Assembly: GCF_014839805.1 (NCBI RefSeq)
Contig: NC_051129.1
Location: 3,224,001 to 3,288,000 of the forward strand
Source: Manduca sexta
Lineage: Eukaryota; Arthropoda; Insecta; Lepidoptera; Sphingidae
DNA length: 64,000 nt
Direction of reading: 5' to 3'
Under the pieces are notes generated by a model. It saw only the letters and a list, made by a program, of their open reading frames with translations. It was not told where the DNA came from and ran no database searches. Positions 1 through 11,675 of the stretch are shown here, piece by piece (the stretch's first letter is position 1; each line of letters starts with the position of its first letter). The position numbers were made by a program, and so were the translations under genes.

Positions 1-663
1 ACAAATTAATAATTCGATAAATCGAAATTGTGGGAATATGTAGTATTTTTATATAGACTTAAAAAAATGTGGATATAAAATAACCGATGTGTGGCTATGG
101 ACAAAAATACACACCACACCTATGTTTGTGTCATTTTGTACAGGTCATGCATAAAACATAGAATGAGTTAGTCCAGAACATAATCTGTGTAAAATTTCTG
201 CATAATAATACATGTAATTTAATTTAAATTTAGAAATAATATGTGTGGTATTGCCGAACCGATTCATCGTTTTCTAGCATTCCAATATCTTCCCAAAACT
301 CATATAAAACTCAGTTACTCGATAAGTGTGCCCCGGCCCTCAAGCACCCACGGACCCACTCCGAGCATAAGTGCAGGTATCGCTTTTCATTTTTTATATC
401 GATATATGTTATAACCTATTTATTTCTCAAATTGAGGATAGGATAAAAGTTAATTCGATGGCATTTTGAAAAGGGTTGTTGGTTATTTATTGCGTTTTTT
501 AAGATTATTTTGGAGACTGGCTTGGGGTATTGGTATAAATTATTTTTTAATAATTGCAAGGAATAAAATCCCGCTGTTTTCGATTCTGTATGATAGAAGC
601 AAACACGGATATTGCTCAAGAGCTTTGAAATTTGGTATAGTAACAAACCATTTCTTTTTTTTT

Positions 664-900
664 GCCTTGAATGACGAGACGAGCTTACCTTACGCTTGAT
701 GGTAAGCGATACGACCGCCCATAAACAATAAACACCATCCAACACCTTGAATTACAAAGTATTGTTTGGTATCCCACTGCGCTCGCCATCCTGAGACATG
801 AGATTTTAAGTCTTATTATGTCCAGTTATACTGGCTACAATGTATAGTAATGTATTGGGCAGTGACGAATGGGAAATTTTCTCAAAGGGACATCGACACA
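664..900 (-). repeat. LINE 3'-tail-like interspersed repeat (family R3)
   Basis: It shares long stretches with 16969-17205, 39095-39258, 52820-53004 and 60197-60308. Read on the minus strand, it carries a block from the 'ctcaggatggcgagcg' motif to 'taccatcaggcg' and ends in A-rich sequence, as expected of a retroposon 3' end. It is present in both A and B, so it predates their split. Clade not assigned. Confidence 0.7.
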
Positions 901-930
901 ACATATAGTTACTTATATAAATAATAATAA

Positions 931-1206
931 TAATATCAGCCCTGTATTATATACTTGCCCACTGCTGAGCACGGGCCTCCTCTACTACTGAGAGGGATTA
1001 GGCCTTAGTTCACCACGCTTGCCTAGAGAACTTCTCAGATGTGCAGGTTTCCTCACGATGTTTTCCTTCACCGTTAAAGCGAACGATAAATTCACAAAGA
1101 ATACACACATGATTTTAGAAAAGTCAGAGGTGTGTGCCCTTGGGATTTGAACCTGCGGACATTCGTCTCGGCAGTCCGTTCCACACCCAACTAGGCTATC
1201 GCCGCT
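931..1206 (-). mobile_element. tRNA-derived SINE, family S2; present in copy A only
   Basis: On the minus strand the head at the right end contains an A-box-like 'tagcctagttgg' and a B box 'ggttcaaatcc', followed by a body ending near 'atacagggctg'. About 50 bp of the body is missing compared with the full copies at 31162-31466 and 38497-38816. The corresponding site in copy B (about 17210-17222) is empty. The flanks 'acttatataaat' and 'actaatataaat' look like a 12-bp target-site duplication with one difference. Confidence 0.85.
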
Positions 1207-1330
1207 ACTAATATAAATGCGGTCTGCAAATCATTCTAATGATAATTAGATTCTACAGAAATTCTACATAAAAGGAAGCCGACAGTTATCGGGTCATATG
1301 GACTCTTAGCCACCGGTATTGCGATATCAA

Positions 1331-1434
1331 TTCATCATCATCATCAGCCCACATCTTTGTCCACTGCTGGACATAGGCCTGTTCCAATATACGCCATTTT
1401 ACCCTGTCTTCGGCCTGTCGCGTCCAGTTCTTAT
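1331..1434 (-). pseudogene. LINE ORF2 C-terminal fragment (EN-RT class)
   Basis: On the minus strand the sequence reads through 'NWTRQAEDRVKWRILEQAY' and 'VQQWTKMWADDDDE', a style of ending common in insect LINE ORF2 proteins, with an aspartate run encoded by the (ATC)n/(GAT)n tail. It is only about 34 codons long, a severely 5'-truncated insertion. A perfect 10-bp direct repeat, GATATCAATT, flanks it at 1323-1332 and 1438-1447 and looks like the target-site duplication. The same fragment is at 17329-17437, so insertion predates the A/B split. Confidence 0.7.
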
Positions 1435-1717
1435 TGAGATATCAATTAGGCTTCTTTTTACCCAATAGGACCCAGGTCTAATCTGAGAAAGGTGTGTCTC
1501 AAATACGAAACGATATAGTTTTAATATAATTTCATAATAACGTACAGTAACTAGCAAGCCATCTTGAAACACGTACAAGTTTATTTGAGTATTTTCCTCG
1601 TAGAAGGAAAACCTGTTTTCTTAACACATTCTGCAAGGCTACAATTTTTGCCAATTATATACAGTTGATGTACCTATTACATATAGATTGGTGTGATAAG
1701 ATAGAAAGATGTTTTTT

Positions 1718-1905
1718 ATTTGCCTTATTGTTAGCGCGTCCAGCTGTGTGAGGGTCTGAGTTCGATTCCCAGGCCATCTGAGTGAGATTTAGAAAAAAAT
1801 TGCCGTGTTGGAAATTTGCACTAGTATCCGTAGAAGGGCATAACCTCGGTCTGAAATAAAAGCCTCAGTATCGCTTCTGCCTACCCCAACGGGCTAAGTC
1901 GTGTG
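1718..1905 (+). mobile_element. tRNA-derived SINE-like element, family S3
   Basis: It has a B-box-like 'gagttcgattccc' near 1758, an upstream 'gttagcgcgtcc' head remnant and a body ending in 'ctaccccaacgggctaag'. The same element sits at 17722-17905 in copy B. The A-box region is degenerate. I know of no active function; it is probably an old retroposon. Confidence 0.55.
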
Positions 1906-4900
1906 TCATTCGAAATTCAAATTTGTGTCAACACCAACCAGACTGTGAACAAAAAAATTAAATAAGAAAGGCATCCGACCGCAACTTTTTGCCATGACAA
2001 TCGCAATTTTATCAACATTAAAAACATGTTTTATAATAAAATCACAAATTGCATGTTTTGCACGAATAATATCGCGATCGCCGTTAATTTGATTACTTTT
2101 TGTCACAATACAAGTGCATTCGAACAATCACGGGACGGGTTGATATGTTTTAAATTATACGCTTTTATAGCCCACTATTTTGCTATCCTTACCGTGGTAA
2201 TGTTTGAAGCGATTTTGTACCTTATTAGATTATTGTTAAGGTTAACATTCCGTTGAGATCTGAGACAGCAACGATCAATGTTTCAAAGAAATACATGTGA
2301 ATGTTCTACCTGCTGAGACTTGAGATGCGGATGACATTATGCGTTATGGTATACATTATTGCTTTAAATTACGTTAATAAAGGTGATCAAATTTTCTTTT
2401 TTTATATTAAGTCTGATATTTGATGAGGGGAATTAATATTTGTTGCCTCCTTTGAGTTTAGGTCCCATCCACTTAAATATGCAATTTCATGAATTCCACT
2501 TTAAAGCGACTAAGTTTTTTAATCTTACACAATGGTTTGTTGGTTTTATTTTCTATGGCCCAATTGCCTAACTTTCATCCAAAAAAAGTAACTCGACAAA
2601 CGATGCGTGCGTGTGGCATGACATCGCGCCGCCGCACCTGCTCCGACCGGTCGGGGAGAAAGAAAAAAAACATTTAATCTTTTTCATTTTAAAAACAACA
2701 ATTTTTTAAAAAGTCCGACCGTGGGACCCCGCATTCTGTTCATGTGTGGCGTACACTCGATTGTTTACGATAATTCCGCCGGACCCGATGACAGCATGTT
2801 TTTAAACTCGATAGAACCCGAATCCTGGCGTGTTTTTTTTAATTACCGAGGGAGGTTGGTAATTACCGGAAGCGTGTTTTTAACATTTAAAATCTGTTAT
2901 AAATACTGGCCGAAATGAGGTCGGAATTTTGAAATTGCATTTCTTTTTAAATTATGCATGATGTGTGTTAATTTAAGTGCTCGCTCGCTTTACGAGGGCA
3001 ACTTTATTTGGCCGAATGTATTCTTTTTTTAAATAAATCAAATTAATAAATGTTCGTGTTAATATAAACTTAAGTGACCACAGTAAAATATTAAAAAAAT
3101 CGAATAAACTTTATCAGAAATGCCATAAACCAACACTATCAACGCGAAGTCGTAATTCTCGCTCTTAAGTACTCTGTAATAAAATGTTGAATAAATAATT
3201 TATAAATAATTATTTCACGAAACCGCAGTTTCGTTTCACAAATATTCCGCATCGCGTTACAGATCTCAATTAACGATAGTGTTTAACTATAATTAAAATT
3301 AACCGATCGCTGTACGTGGGATATGCAATATATTTAAAAACCTTTTACATTTCACTAATATTTTATTGATCTATATATAATTATATGACTCTTTACGACA
3401 AGTAAACTAGGTTAAAAAAAAATCTTGCATTCAGACTAGCACTGAATAAAGTGAATAAATAGAGGGTAGGTAACAAAAAAAATTCATGCCCGGTTTTTTT
3501 TTTGATAAAAATATATCACCTTGATTATAACTGCACATTCTCACTACATATGTTTTTTTTTAAATAACAAAGCTTTTAGTGAAGTTAATATAAATTAAAT
3601 AATTGTGAAACATTCTACCAATCCCTCAGGTAACTAATGCATGTAATTGTCAAAAATATTAAGGGCCAAGTGACACGTCATTAGCCGTACATACATAACA
3701 ATAGCTATTTAGATAGCAGCCGATAATGCGTCTGTAATTATTTCCCAAATGCCTTCCCTATTAGTTTATCTTTAGTACCTTATGCGGTCCCATTAACCGC
3801 GTGTTTAAGATAAAAATGTCTATTTGGAAATTTCCAAAGGTTTTTTGTACTACGAACGAATATATTTAATTAAACTTTAATACTATAAAAATATTTCCTT
3901 GATGAACAGTCCGCTCAGTTTTTATCGCAACCGGTTTCAATTGGACGCACTATGTATGTGCGCCAGCGGGGTGAACCACAGCTCGTTCATTATTCAAATT
4001 TAGAATTTTCGAATTTATTCCTCTAATATTTTTAATGCACCGACCAGTATTAATTGCCAAAGTTCATTATAATCGATATCGTTTTATCGATTCGGCACAC
4101 TTTGATTCGATTCGAGAACCGCTCAGCCGAGTTGCACGACCAGACGTTCATTAAACCAGGTATTTAGTGCATCAAAAAATGATAAAGGACGGGCTGAACA
4201 AAGAGTTAGGTCATGTAGGTCGCGGCGGGCGTTGCACGGCTTTAAAAAATAACGCATAATCATCGTCCTCAATGCAAAACACATCGTGAGTCATATTTTT
4301 ATACCTTTACGGAACGGCTAATAAAGGAAATTTGTTGCAGGCGAACATTAACAAGTATGTCGGTCGTTCGGAATACAATGATTAGGTGTCATTTGTTAGT
4401 TGGCGTGCACCGTGTGACGACCACTGAATAAATTGTTTAATTTGCACCTCCGAGCAAACTGCTGCCGCGTGTGGTGTACCGCGTGAACATTCTTTTGTTT
4501 TCATTATCTTCACTCGACCTTGATGCGGACTAGTTTGTGAAAACACTTAACGCAATCAGCATCAGAAAGATCCTTTTTGTGAGTTTTTCTGAGATGGTCG
4601 TAGTCACCTCAAATTCACCGGCATCTCGGCTCATTGTTACATCGTTAGTCGTGCAAATAATGTGTACAATTGTTGCAAGCAAAAAGCGTGCGCAAAAACC
4701 GAGCTCCGCAAATGAATTTCGACTAGGATAAACATTCTGAAGTTGACCGTGGCAAGGTCGCGGGGATCTTGAACTTGGAACAAAAAATATTATGTTCCAC
4801 GTTTGAATGTTGCATTTGACTTGACTGATTGATGGAATCTCTTTGCACGCGATTGATTCGCTTTGTTTTTTTTTTTTCGTGGGCGTTCCATTCACGCTGC

Positions 4901-4980
4901 ATTTTTGCGGCCAGCACGTTCTGAAATTGTTTGATTATTTTTTGTTCTATTTATACTTACGTATTGTTTTTATTCGTTTC
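1906..4980. other. Unique AT-rich DNA, no gene seen (copy A)
   Basis: This stretch matches about 17906-21050 in copy B. Short frames here are interrupted by homopolymer-length differences between copies (for example the A runs near 2665 and 18660). I see no domain, RNA gene or transposon end. The 3400-3600 part is noticeably more diverged between copies than its flanks. Confidence 0.6.
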
Positions 4981-4983
4981 CAG

Positions 4984-5007
4984 GTCGTAGCGGCTGTTGA
5001 CTTTTTG
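4984..5007 (+). other. Candidate 24-nt microexon (copy A)
   Basis: A pyrimidine-rich stretch ending 'tttccag' is followed by 24 nt and then a donor-like 'g|gtaagc'. The 24 nt are a multiple of three and would read VVAAVDFL. The copy in B (21056-21079) keeps both sites and has a stronger polypyrimidine tract ending 'cgtttcag'. No flanking exon can be assigned, so a chance arrangement is possible. Confidence 0.25.
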
Positions 5008-5559
5008 GTAAGCGTTCATAATTCGTGTTGGACATAAAAAGTGGTGGTTTTAAAAAATAAATACTGATGCAGTGCGTGGAACATTTCATTGCATTAAAGG
5101 TGCTCCAGTACTTATGTGCATTGTTTACGAATAATTGTAATTGCATACCGTTGCTATATTTATCATGCTGTTTTTAAAGAGGTAGGTACAACATTTTATT
5201 GTGATGATATTATTTTTGGCGTCGCAATTATTGTGACATCATTACGTGAATGTCGAGCGCCAACTAGTTTGTCTTAACTGTTTTATAGTTGAATTATACC
5301 TTTTGTGAATTAAAATCTAGACTTCATTACAAAATTGGATAGGTTAACTACTTGTCCTTTTGGCACATATAAATTTATAATTTCAAGTAATTTTTATATC
5401 GAACACAATTTCGATTTTAACGGATTCAGGAGTCGATTTGAATATTTAATTAAAATAAGAGATTACGAGAACTATTCGAAACTACATAACCGTTTCCCTA
5501 ACTCAAATTTCTTATTCAAATTGAACACAAGCAGGTTAGCAGGTCCTTTCTCTTTCCCC

Positions 5560-5870
5560 TGTGACGTTGGTTACGGTAAAACAGTGCCATTTCCAAGTGC
5601 ATCTAACGCCCCCGATATCCGCTATGCACGGCCCTGGCGGACTCGTCTCATTGTCTCACAGTGACTCACGCCATTGTGCCGAGGACAATGGGCGTCTTTG
5701 TGCATTGTGCTCCTCACGGGACCTCGGTTACGTATTTTGTAATTAGTCAGCCAGTGTTTCCATGCGCTGGAAAATCGCTGGACGGCACGTCTTTGAAAGT
5801 TGCGACCGTTTTTCGGTCACGTGTCGCGGCGTGTATAGGTCGCTTTATTTTGTTAGGGTTGTGCGTTGAC
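5560..5870. promoter_or_regulatory. GC-richer block conserved between copies, with inverted Sox-type sites
   Basis: It is richer in G+C than its surroundings and nearly identical to 21636-21930. It holds CCATTGT (5671-5677) and ACAATGG (5685-5691), an inverted pair of Sox-type HMG cores seven bases apart, and a palindromic E-box CACGTG at about 5819-5824. A frame of up to 125 codons exists in copy B but is broken in A by a one-base indel near 5708, which argues against a protein. A regulatory role is inference. Confidence 0.3.
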
Positions 5871-6186
5871 TCGGTTAATAGTCAATGGGTGTTTATTAGT
5901 TTTTGTTTGGTATTAATAATTACAATTAATATAATGTAATACCTATTATAGTGAAGTGCAGTTAGACAGAATTGTCGTTTATAATAAATTAAAAATTTGA
6001 CGATATCTGGATGATTCGTGTCAATACTATTTTGCACCTTATTGCATTTTATTTTTGTTAAGTGTAATCCTGTTTTAAAGTATACATAAATGATGCTTGG
6101 TTTTTAAACAACTTTACACACAATTCGATTTTTTTTTTTTGATACGTAATGCAATATCTCATACGGCACGCGCTAGGGATTTAACT

Positions 6187-6313
6187 ATAAAGGGGCAATG
6201 CGCTGGGGTCCGGTCATAATAGATATGCGAAAACTCAATCCCAAACGTTCGTAACAATAAAACCCGAACTCGATTCTGAATTCGCATTCGCCAATCGAAT
6301 TTCGCCCCTTTAT
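6187..6313. repeat. Perfect 10-bp inverted repeat around a ~107-bp loop
   Basis: 'ataaaggggc' at 6187-6196 is matched by 'gcccctttat' at 6304-6313. Copy B keeps both arms (22276-22285 and 22393-22402). No Pol III terminator or known small-RNA fold is evident. It may be a transposon relic or chance. Confidence 0.4.
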
Positions 6314-7099
6314 CGCCGAAAATACGACACATATTTTTAAAAATCGAATTAATTCGAATTTCGAATCCCCTTCTGATTTCGGAGCCCGCAACTTGTAGGC
6401 GGGAAAAGTGGTCGTTCGTTCAGAAATGTCAAAACAAATTAGCGGTATAAATGTAAGCGTACGTGCGTCGCGAACTGGTGGAACTATTTTATCACGTTAT
6501 CGATCTGCTAGGTGCGAAAAGGACGGCCGCAATATAATATGAATATGGAATCTAATTCAGAACCAGTTTTCCCCTTTTGGAGTTAGATCGATTTGTAGGC
6601 AACGGATACGTTTAAAAGTTTCGTGTTAGTTCGGCAATATGTTTCTATAATTTCTTGTGGTTTATATTTTCGCTTGAAAACTATAGATTTGTCATATAGG
6701 GCTTTGTATTTTATACCATACATTTACAACAATTCTCAATTCACCACTTTTTGATTAACACCGAATATAAAATTAGGAGAAGAGCACATTTGTTACAATT
6801 CCCACAAGAACAGTTACATAAATTGCTTCAAATCTTCAACATAATGAAACCACAAATCAACACGGCACGCACCCCCGAAAAAAATAATCGCCATAATCGA
6901 GCTCATTTGAAAATCGATATAACCAACCTTATCACCAGTAATTACATCGATAACGGTTCGAAATTTAAAAATAGAACGATAATTACGATAGGTAGATAGC
7001 CGGCCAGTGCGAGCGAAAAAGAATTCGAATTACGAAATTGCTTATAAGTAATTCAAATATCGAATGATGAGTCGAGTGGGTGGCAACGCGCTCGGTGAT

Positions 7100-8375
7100 G
7101 GGGTAAAATTACCCCTTGGGGGTAAATCCGTGGGCCAACACCCTATGTGCTAGTGATACGTGTGTGCGTGTAGTTGTTTCCCCTCTAGTGTTAGTTGTAA
7201 TGTGAAATTTGCGAGTACGGGTTTCAACTGAGCAGTTTGTACCGATCCGCTACCGCATTAAGCGTTATATTTTGAGTAACATAAATTACTTATAATAGAA
7301 TTTCATTAAATCCATATATATCGCTTAAAAAAATACTTTCAGTAAACAAACTTTATTGAATCCAAAACGTCGTAATTACATTTAAAAAATTATAAAAATA
7401 TACGAAAGCAAACACTTTCGATATATCGGCGTCCATAAACGTAACAAAACGATTTAAGTGCTCACATTAACCCCATGAAATAAACTGAAAACATTCATGT
7501 TTTCAGTCCGCGTTCAAGTTCGTAACTCATAATAGCCGCGGGAACAAAGAGAGATTAAAATTCAACTTCACACGTAATTACGCTAACTACAATGGGGTTG
7601 TATGCAAACTGAAAAATATTCGGTAGTTACTTTTTACGCATAGTCTTTAGAAATATAATCTTTTAAATTTACGATTAATGTAATTCCGCCCTATTTATAA
7701 TCCTAAAAGTTTATTATCTTAATATTATTCGAAAGAGAGCAAAAAAATTAGTTAAATTACGAAGAATTTAATCAATTACATGTGATATAATCAGCATCAA
7801 AATATAGATAATAATGATATAAGCAAAAACTGTTTTGTTCATAAAAAACATTTTAGAAACATTACAAAACTTGCATAAAATGAAACGTTAAGCTGCCATA
7901 TAAAAACACTAATAAAATGTTGAGCACCACTGCCATTACGGAGCGCATAACCGGCCAAATGTTTTGTACCCCTGCCAAAGATTTTTTTAATCGCGCCTAT
8001 AAAATTTGAATACTTTAGTACATCGAGTCGTAAAGGAGTACGCACGCTTGCATCGTGTTTTGGCAATGCTTTACTGAAAATGGCCCATCGCCAATAAGAA
8101 ATTGTTGGGCCTTTTAAGGCAATGTACTACTTTCCAGTTATGTCACAATTTATTATTTCAATGGGGAAGTGTTCGCCACAACGATTTCGAACATAAATTC
8201 TGGGTTTTTACCTAAAACCATTTCTGCAGTGTTACATGGTTGGTATTGCAGTATATAGCTAAATGGGAGGCCCATTGTTGGTGCATTTGTTTATGTTATG
8301 TAGGATTTTGTTTTTAATTTTTTATCTTTATTCCATCAATTAAATTTCATTCTAATTTTTTTTTTAAATTAAATT
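7100..8375. other. AT-rich unique DNA, no gene seen (copy A)
   Basis: It corresponds to about 23180-24470 in copy B. Copy B has about 46 extra bases near 23265-23312 compared with 7170-7180 here. The minus-strand frame at 7839-8066 differs in length and frame from its counterpart, so I do not call it a gene. Confidence 0.5.
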
Positions 8376-8379
8376 GTTA

Positions 8380-8512
8380 CGGATTTATCGGTTATTTATA
8401 TTATAGTTGTCTCCTGTTTTGAAGACTCCAGCCGTCATGGCCACGGGGCCTGAGGTGTTGATCATTCGCAAGTCAGTTACAAAATGTTCCTACATTTTAC
8501 AATTATACATCT
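8380..8512 (+). repeat. Interspersed repeat, family R6
   Basis: It is a diverged copy of a repeat with the core 'ctcccgacgtttcgaagac...catggtcacggg', better preserved at 33793-33945 and 63464-63555. Copy B has it at 24475-24595. The dispersed copies and shared ends suggest a non-autonomous transposon; class not assigned. Confidence 0.55.
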
Positions 8513-9236
8513 TTGTGACGGAAGTAATATAATGACAAAGTGTTGATGCCTTTTTTGATCAATACTTACATTTTATAAGTACAATGAAACCCAACTTACC
8601 GCGTTTAGTTCTTTCATTCAGCCTAAAAATTAGCTCTTAAAATCAACACTGTTTCCTTTGCCTCTATTCTTTCTAAGCCCAGTTAGATTCCTTAGCCTAG
8701 ATAGAGCCTAGACTAAACTAGGCCCTAGTTATTTCTTCGCTAATTGTCCTAGAACCTAGACATGGCAAATTTACAACTGACGTTACTGTCAAAGTATTGA
8801 CCGTATGACGAAGTCTTGGCGTCAAATTGTTATTTATAGTGCGCGGAACATTAGTAACTGCACTCAAACACGCAACTAGGATAACCAGCTATTGTTCATC
8901 AAATAATTTCTCATGGGAATTAATGGACCAATTGGGACTGACGAATAAGAATTCAAATTTTTCCTCAAATAATGATAAAAATGATGCATCGCTTCCGATG
9001 GTTCTTTAGTCTTTACTTGTTTATGCGGTTGGTAATTTAAAAATGATATATTCTTTATTTGAATTACGATTCATTTTTACATTCAGGATGGCGTTAATTT
9101 GTGATTAAACGCTTTTCGCATTCGTTCTCCTTTCTACTTTTCTCAACTCAATAAGAATACACTAGCTACAATAATAACCACAATTGTTTTCAAATACAAT
9201 GTCCACAACTCAACAGTCTTCAAAATCATTTCTAGC

Positions 9237-9258
9237 CCTAACCTAACCTAACCTAACC
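9237..9258 (-). repeat. Short interstitial telomere-type repeat, (CCTAA)4
   Basis: Four exact CCTAA units followed by CC; on the minus strand this is (TTAGG)4, the canonical insect telomere unit. The matching site in copy B (about 25325-25355) lacks the run and reads 'gacctgtcccacaaaatc' instead. It may be a repair scar or simple-sequence gain on one haplotype. Confidence 0.75.
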
Positions 9259-9356
9259 ACTATTATTCAGTCATGAGTTAGATACAAATACCCAGTAAAT
9301 CCACGCTCTTCCTCTCCACAACGTCAACCTAACCTCAAAGTTTCCCGGATTCCGCT

Positions 9357-9631
9357 CGCTACACGGATATATCACGCGGTATTCCGTGCGTGGAGGCACT
9401 TACGGCGCGTCCGCACGCGTCGCGTGGCGTCACAATAAAGACGTTCATACATATTTAGACGGAATTAAAGCCCAAGGAATCGGACTAATCGACGATAAAA
9501 CGTTACTTTCACATAAACACGTTTTACGTAAATACAACTTCCAACCGTCATGGGTTTTATATTCTTTACACATGACACGCTTTGTTGTCGCATACTTTTT
9601 TGTTGATTTTCTTATTTACTCCAATAGTTGA
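9357..9631 (+). other. Possible coding block, conserved between copies
   Basis: From about 9357 to 9590 the two copies (B: about 25455-25690) show almost no differences and no indels, while both flanks carry indels. One plus frame stays open here, including 'TYLDGIKAQGIGLIDDKTLL' and 'HKHVLRKYNFQPSWVLYSLH'. The composition is protein-like and not repeat-like, but there is no ATG start, no convincing splice acceptor and no domain that I recognise. After about 9600 the frames diverge. It could be an exon of an unseen gene, a transposon relic, or simply a less diverged patch. Confidence 0.25.
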
Positions 9632-9919
9632 ATTAATGCAGATATATTTTATGTTGTTTTACATCTAAAATATAATAAGAAAAAAATCATTCTACGCACT
9701 GCACTCCATCTCGAAATATCATTACAGAAACCTCACCTTAAACATAAAAAAAACAATAAGCAAAGGAAAACTCATCAGAATCCTTCCCGGGTTATTTATC
9801 TACATCCCTTTCGCATCTACATCTGTAACGGGGGCCGCTAAAGCCCAGATTTGCGAACTAATTTCAACTGCAAATCCTTAAAATGAACGGGATTTGGCGA
9901 GACGCGCCGTCTGTACACA

Positions 9920-10419
9920 NNNNNNNNNNNNNNNNNNNNNNNNNNNNNNNNNNNNNNNNNNNNNNNNNNNNNNNNNNNNNNNNNNNNNNNNNNNNNNNNN
10001 NNNNNNNNNNNNNNNNNNNNNNNNNNNNNNNNNNNNNNNNNNNNNNNNNNNNNNNNNNNNNNNNNNNNNNNNNNNNNNNNNNNNNNNNNNNNNNNNNNNN
10101 NNNNNNNNNNNNNNNNNNNNNNNNNNNNNNNNNNNNNNNNNNNNNNNNNNNNNNNNNNNNNNNNNNNNNNNNNNNNNNNNNNNNNNNNNNNNNNNNNNNN
10201 NNNNNNNNNNNNNNNNNNNNNNNNNNNNNNNNNNNNNNNNNNNNNNNNNNNNNNNNNNNNNNNNNNNNNNNNNNNNNNNNNNNNNNNNNNNNNNNNNNNN
10301 NNNNNNNNNNNNNNNNNNNNNNNNNNNNNNNNNNNNNNNNNNNNNNNNNNNNNNNNNNNNNNNNNNNNNNNNNNNNNNNNNNNNNNNNNNNNNNNNNNNN
10401 NNNNNNNNNNNNNNNNNNN
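9920..10419. other. Assembly gap of exactly 500 N
   Basis: The run of N is exactly 500, an arbitrary scaffolding size rather than a measured one. It falls where copy A stops matching copy B, 'ctgtacaca' at 9911-9919. The frames that cross it are artefacts. Confidence 0.99.
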
Positions 10420-10721
10420 AAGTAAACTTTAAATGCCAAAAACGTAATCAGACACCAAACAAATCTTCACGAAAATAAAGCGCAACCTTAATCAAGATAT
10501 TGCAGAAAAAGAAATCATCTTTATTACCTCCGTAAAACATCTCAAATGTCATGATTTTATTACTTAATCTCGGACATTTTTTTTTTGGTGATCGATTTGC
10601 ATGCGTCAAATGATATTGTATTGGATATCTCGAATGCTAGCGTGTTTTTATCCTTTCCCGTTATGAGCTTGTTGCTTCTCTATTGCTCATAAATGTTGTT
10701 TTCCTGGTAATATAAATGATA

Positions 10722-10940
10722 ATATTAGGCCTGTATTATATACTGTCCCACTTTTGGTGACGGGCCTCTTCTACTACTGAGAGGGATTAGGCCTTAGTTC
10801 ACCACGCTGGCCTAGTGCGGATTGGTAGACTTCACACACCCTCGAAAACTCCTATAGAGAATTTCTCAGGTATGCAGGTTTCCTCACGATGTTTTCCTTC
10901 ACCGTTAAAGCAAGCGATAATTCACAAAGAATACACACAT
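10722..10940 (-). mobile_element. SINE family S2, head-truncated
   Basis: It matches the body and 3' part of the full S2 copies but lacks the tRNA-like head, which would lie at its right end. 5' truncation is usual for retroposons. Confidence 0.8.
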
Positions 10941-11394
10941 ATTTCTTTGTGAAATTTCCTGATATTTTTTGTTGGATATTAATAACTTTACATAGATCAC
11001 ATTCCTATGTGATGTCATTTAGTTAGATTACTTTTTGTGTTGCCAACTAAAAAGAATTCATATTGATACTCGTTAAATTATGCATTTAATTATATATGAT
11101 ACATTGTATGTAAGTTCTTTGAGATCAAGATATTAGTTATTAAATACCATTCGAGCATGCCTTATACTTCCTGCACACTTATCTATCTATTCATGCATTC
11201 CTGGTTAGTCAATGTGCTTTTGTGTTGCTAAATTTAATAATCTTTAAATAAGATATGTTAATGAATTGAAATGATAGGCAACTATGAGGAAAAATTGGAT
11301 ATTCATTTGTTTTGATTGAATATACGTTCGTCGGAAATTAACACCGTTTTGCTATATGTGCGTCAAAATATACCAATGGCTATTCGTGTAAGAC

Positions 11395-11595
11395 TATTAT
11401 CAATGAAATATATGATTAATGCTGGTGGTGGTATATATTTCATATCCGCCCGGATAGCGATCATTGTACACAAGGTGTTAATACCCATAGTAGGTCACTT
11501 TAGTGTTACGTTCCGGGATCAGCCTGTGTATATCCGGTTCCAACAGGCCGTCATAATTGTATCGACTGACATTCTATTGGTCATCACTCAAAATC
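11395..11595 (-). repeat. LINE 3'-region-like repeat, family R4
   Basis: On the minus strand it matches 56560-56800, including 'cggcctgttggaaccgg', 'cacaggctgat' and 'gctatccgggcggatat'. The overlapping plus-strand frame is a by-product of the repeat. Confidence 0.65.
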
Positions 11596-11675
11596 AAGTC
11601 AAATTGGCCATGCCCATACAAAAAAAATCTGAACTATCTACATTTAAAATAATAAATTGTGTGGTTAACAAAGAC

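Larger units (their letters stand above)
1..9919. repeat. Copy A of a ~10-kb duplicated segment (probable alternate haplotype)
   Basis: The whole stretch aligns by eye with 14635-26031 in the same order and orientation, with scattered substitutions and small indels. It runs from the first base of the window to the edge of a 500-N gap, so neither true end is visible. Copy A carries a SINE at about 931-1206 that copy B lacks; copy B carries a SINE (14681-14945) and a ~1.4-kb element (from 15541) that A lacks or has lost internally. Long reading frames are broken by single-base indels between the copies (for example near 4680-4700, 4866 and 5708), so most of the segment looks non-coding. Reciprocal insertions plus an arbitrary-size gap fit two alleles laid end to end better than a recent tandem duplication. 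Confidence 0.9.

Noticed and set aside
4530..4895. 121-codon minus-strand frame in copy A
   Set aside because: The B counterpart is split by several homopolymer indels (near 20757-20772 and 20941); shared residues only reflect near-identical DNA.
5561..5939. Frames of up to 125 codons in the 5560-5939 / 21636-22013 block
   Set aside because: A one-base indel (near 5708 against 21785) shifts the frame between the copies, so a conserved protein is unlikely.
9237..9258. True telomere end
   Set aside because: Only four units with unique sequence on both sides; an internal scar at most.
9864..10478. Long frames crossing the N run
   Set aside because: They consist almost wholly of unknown bases.
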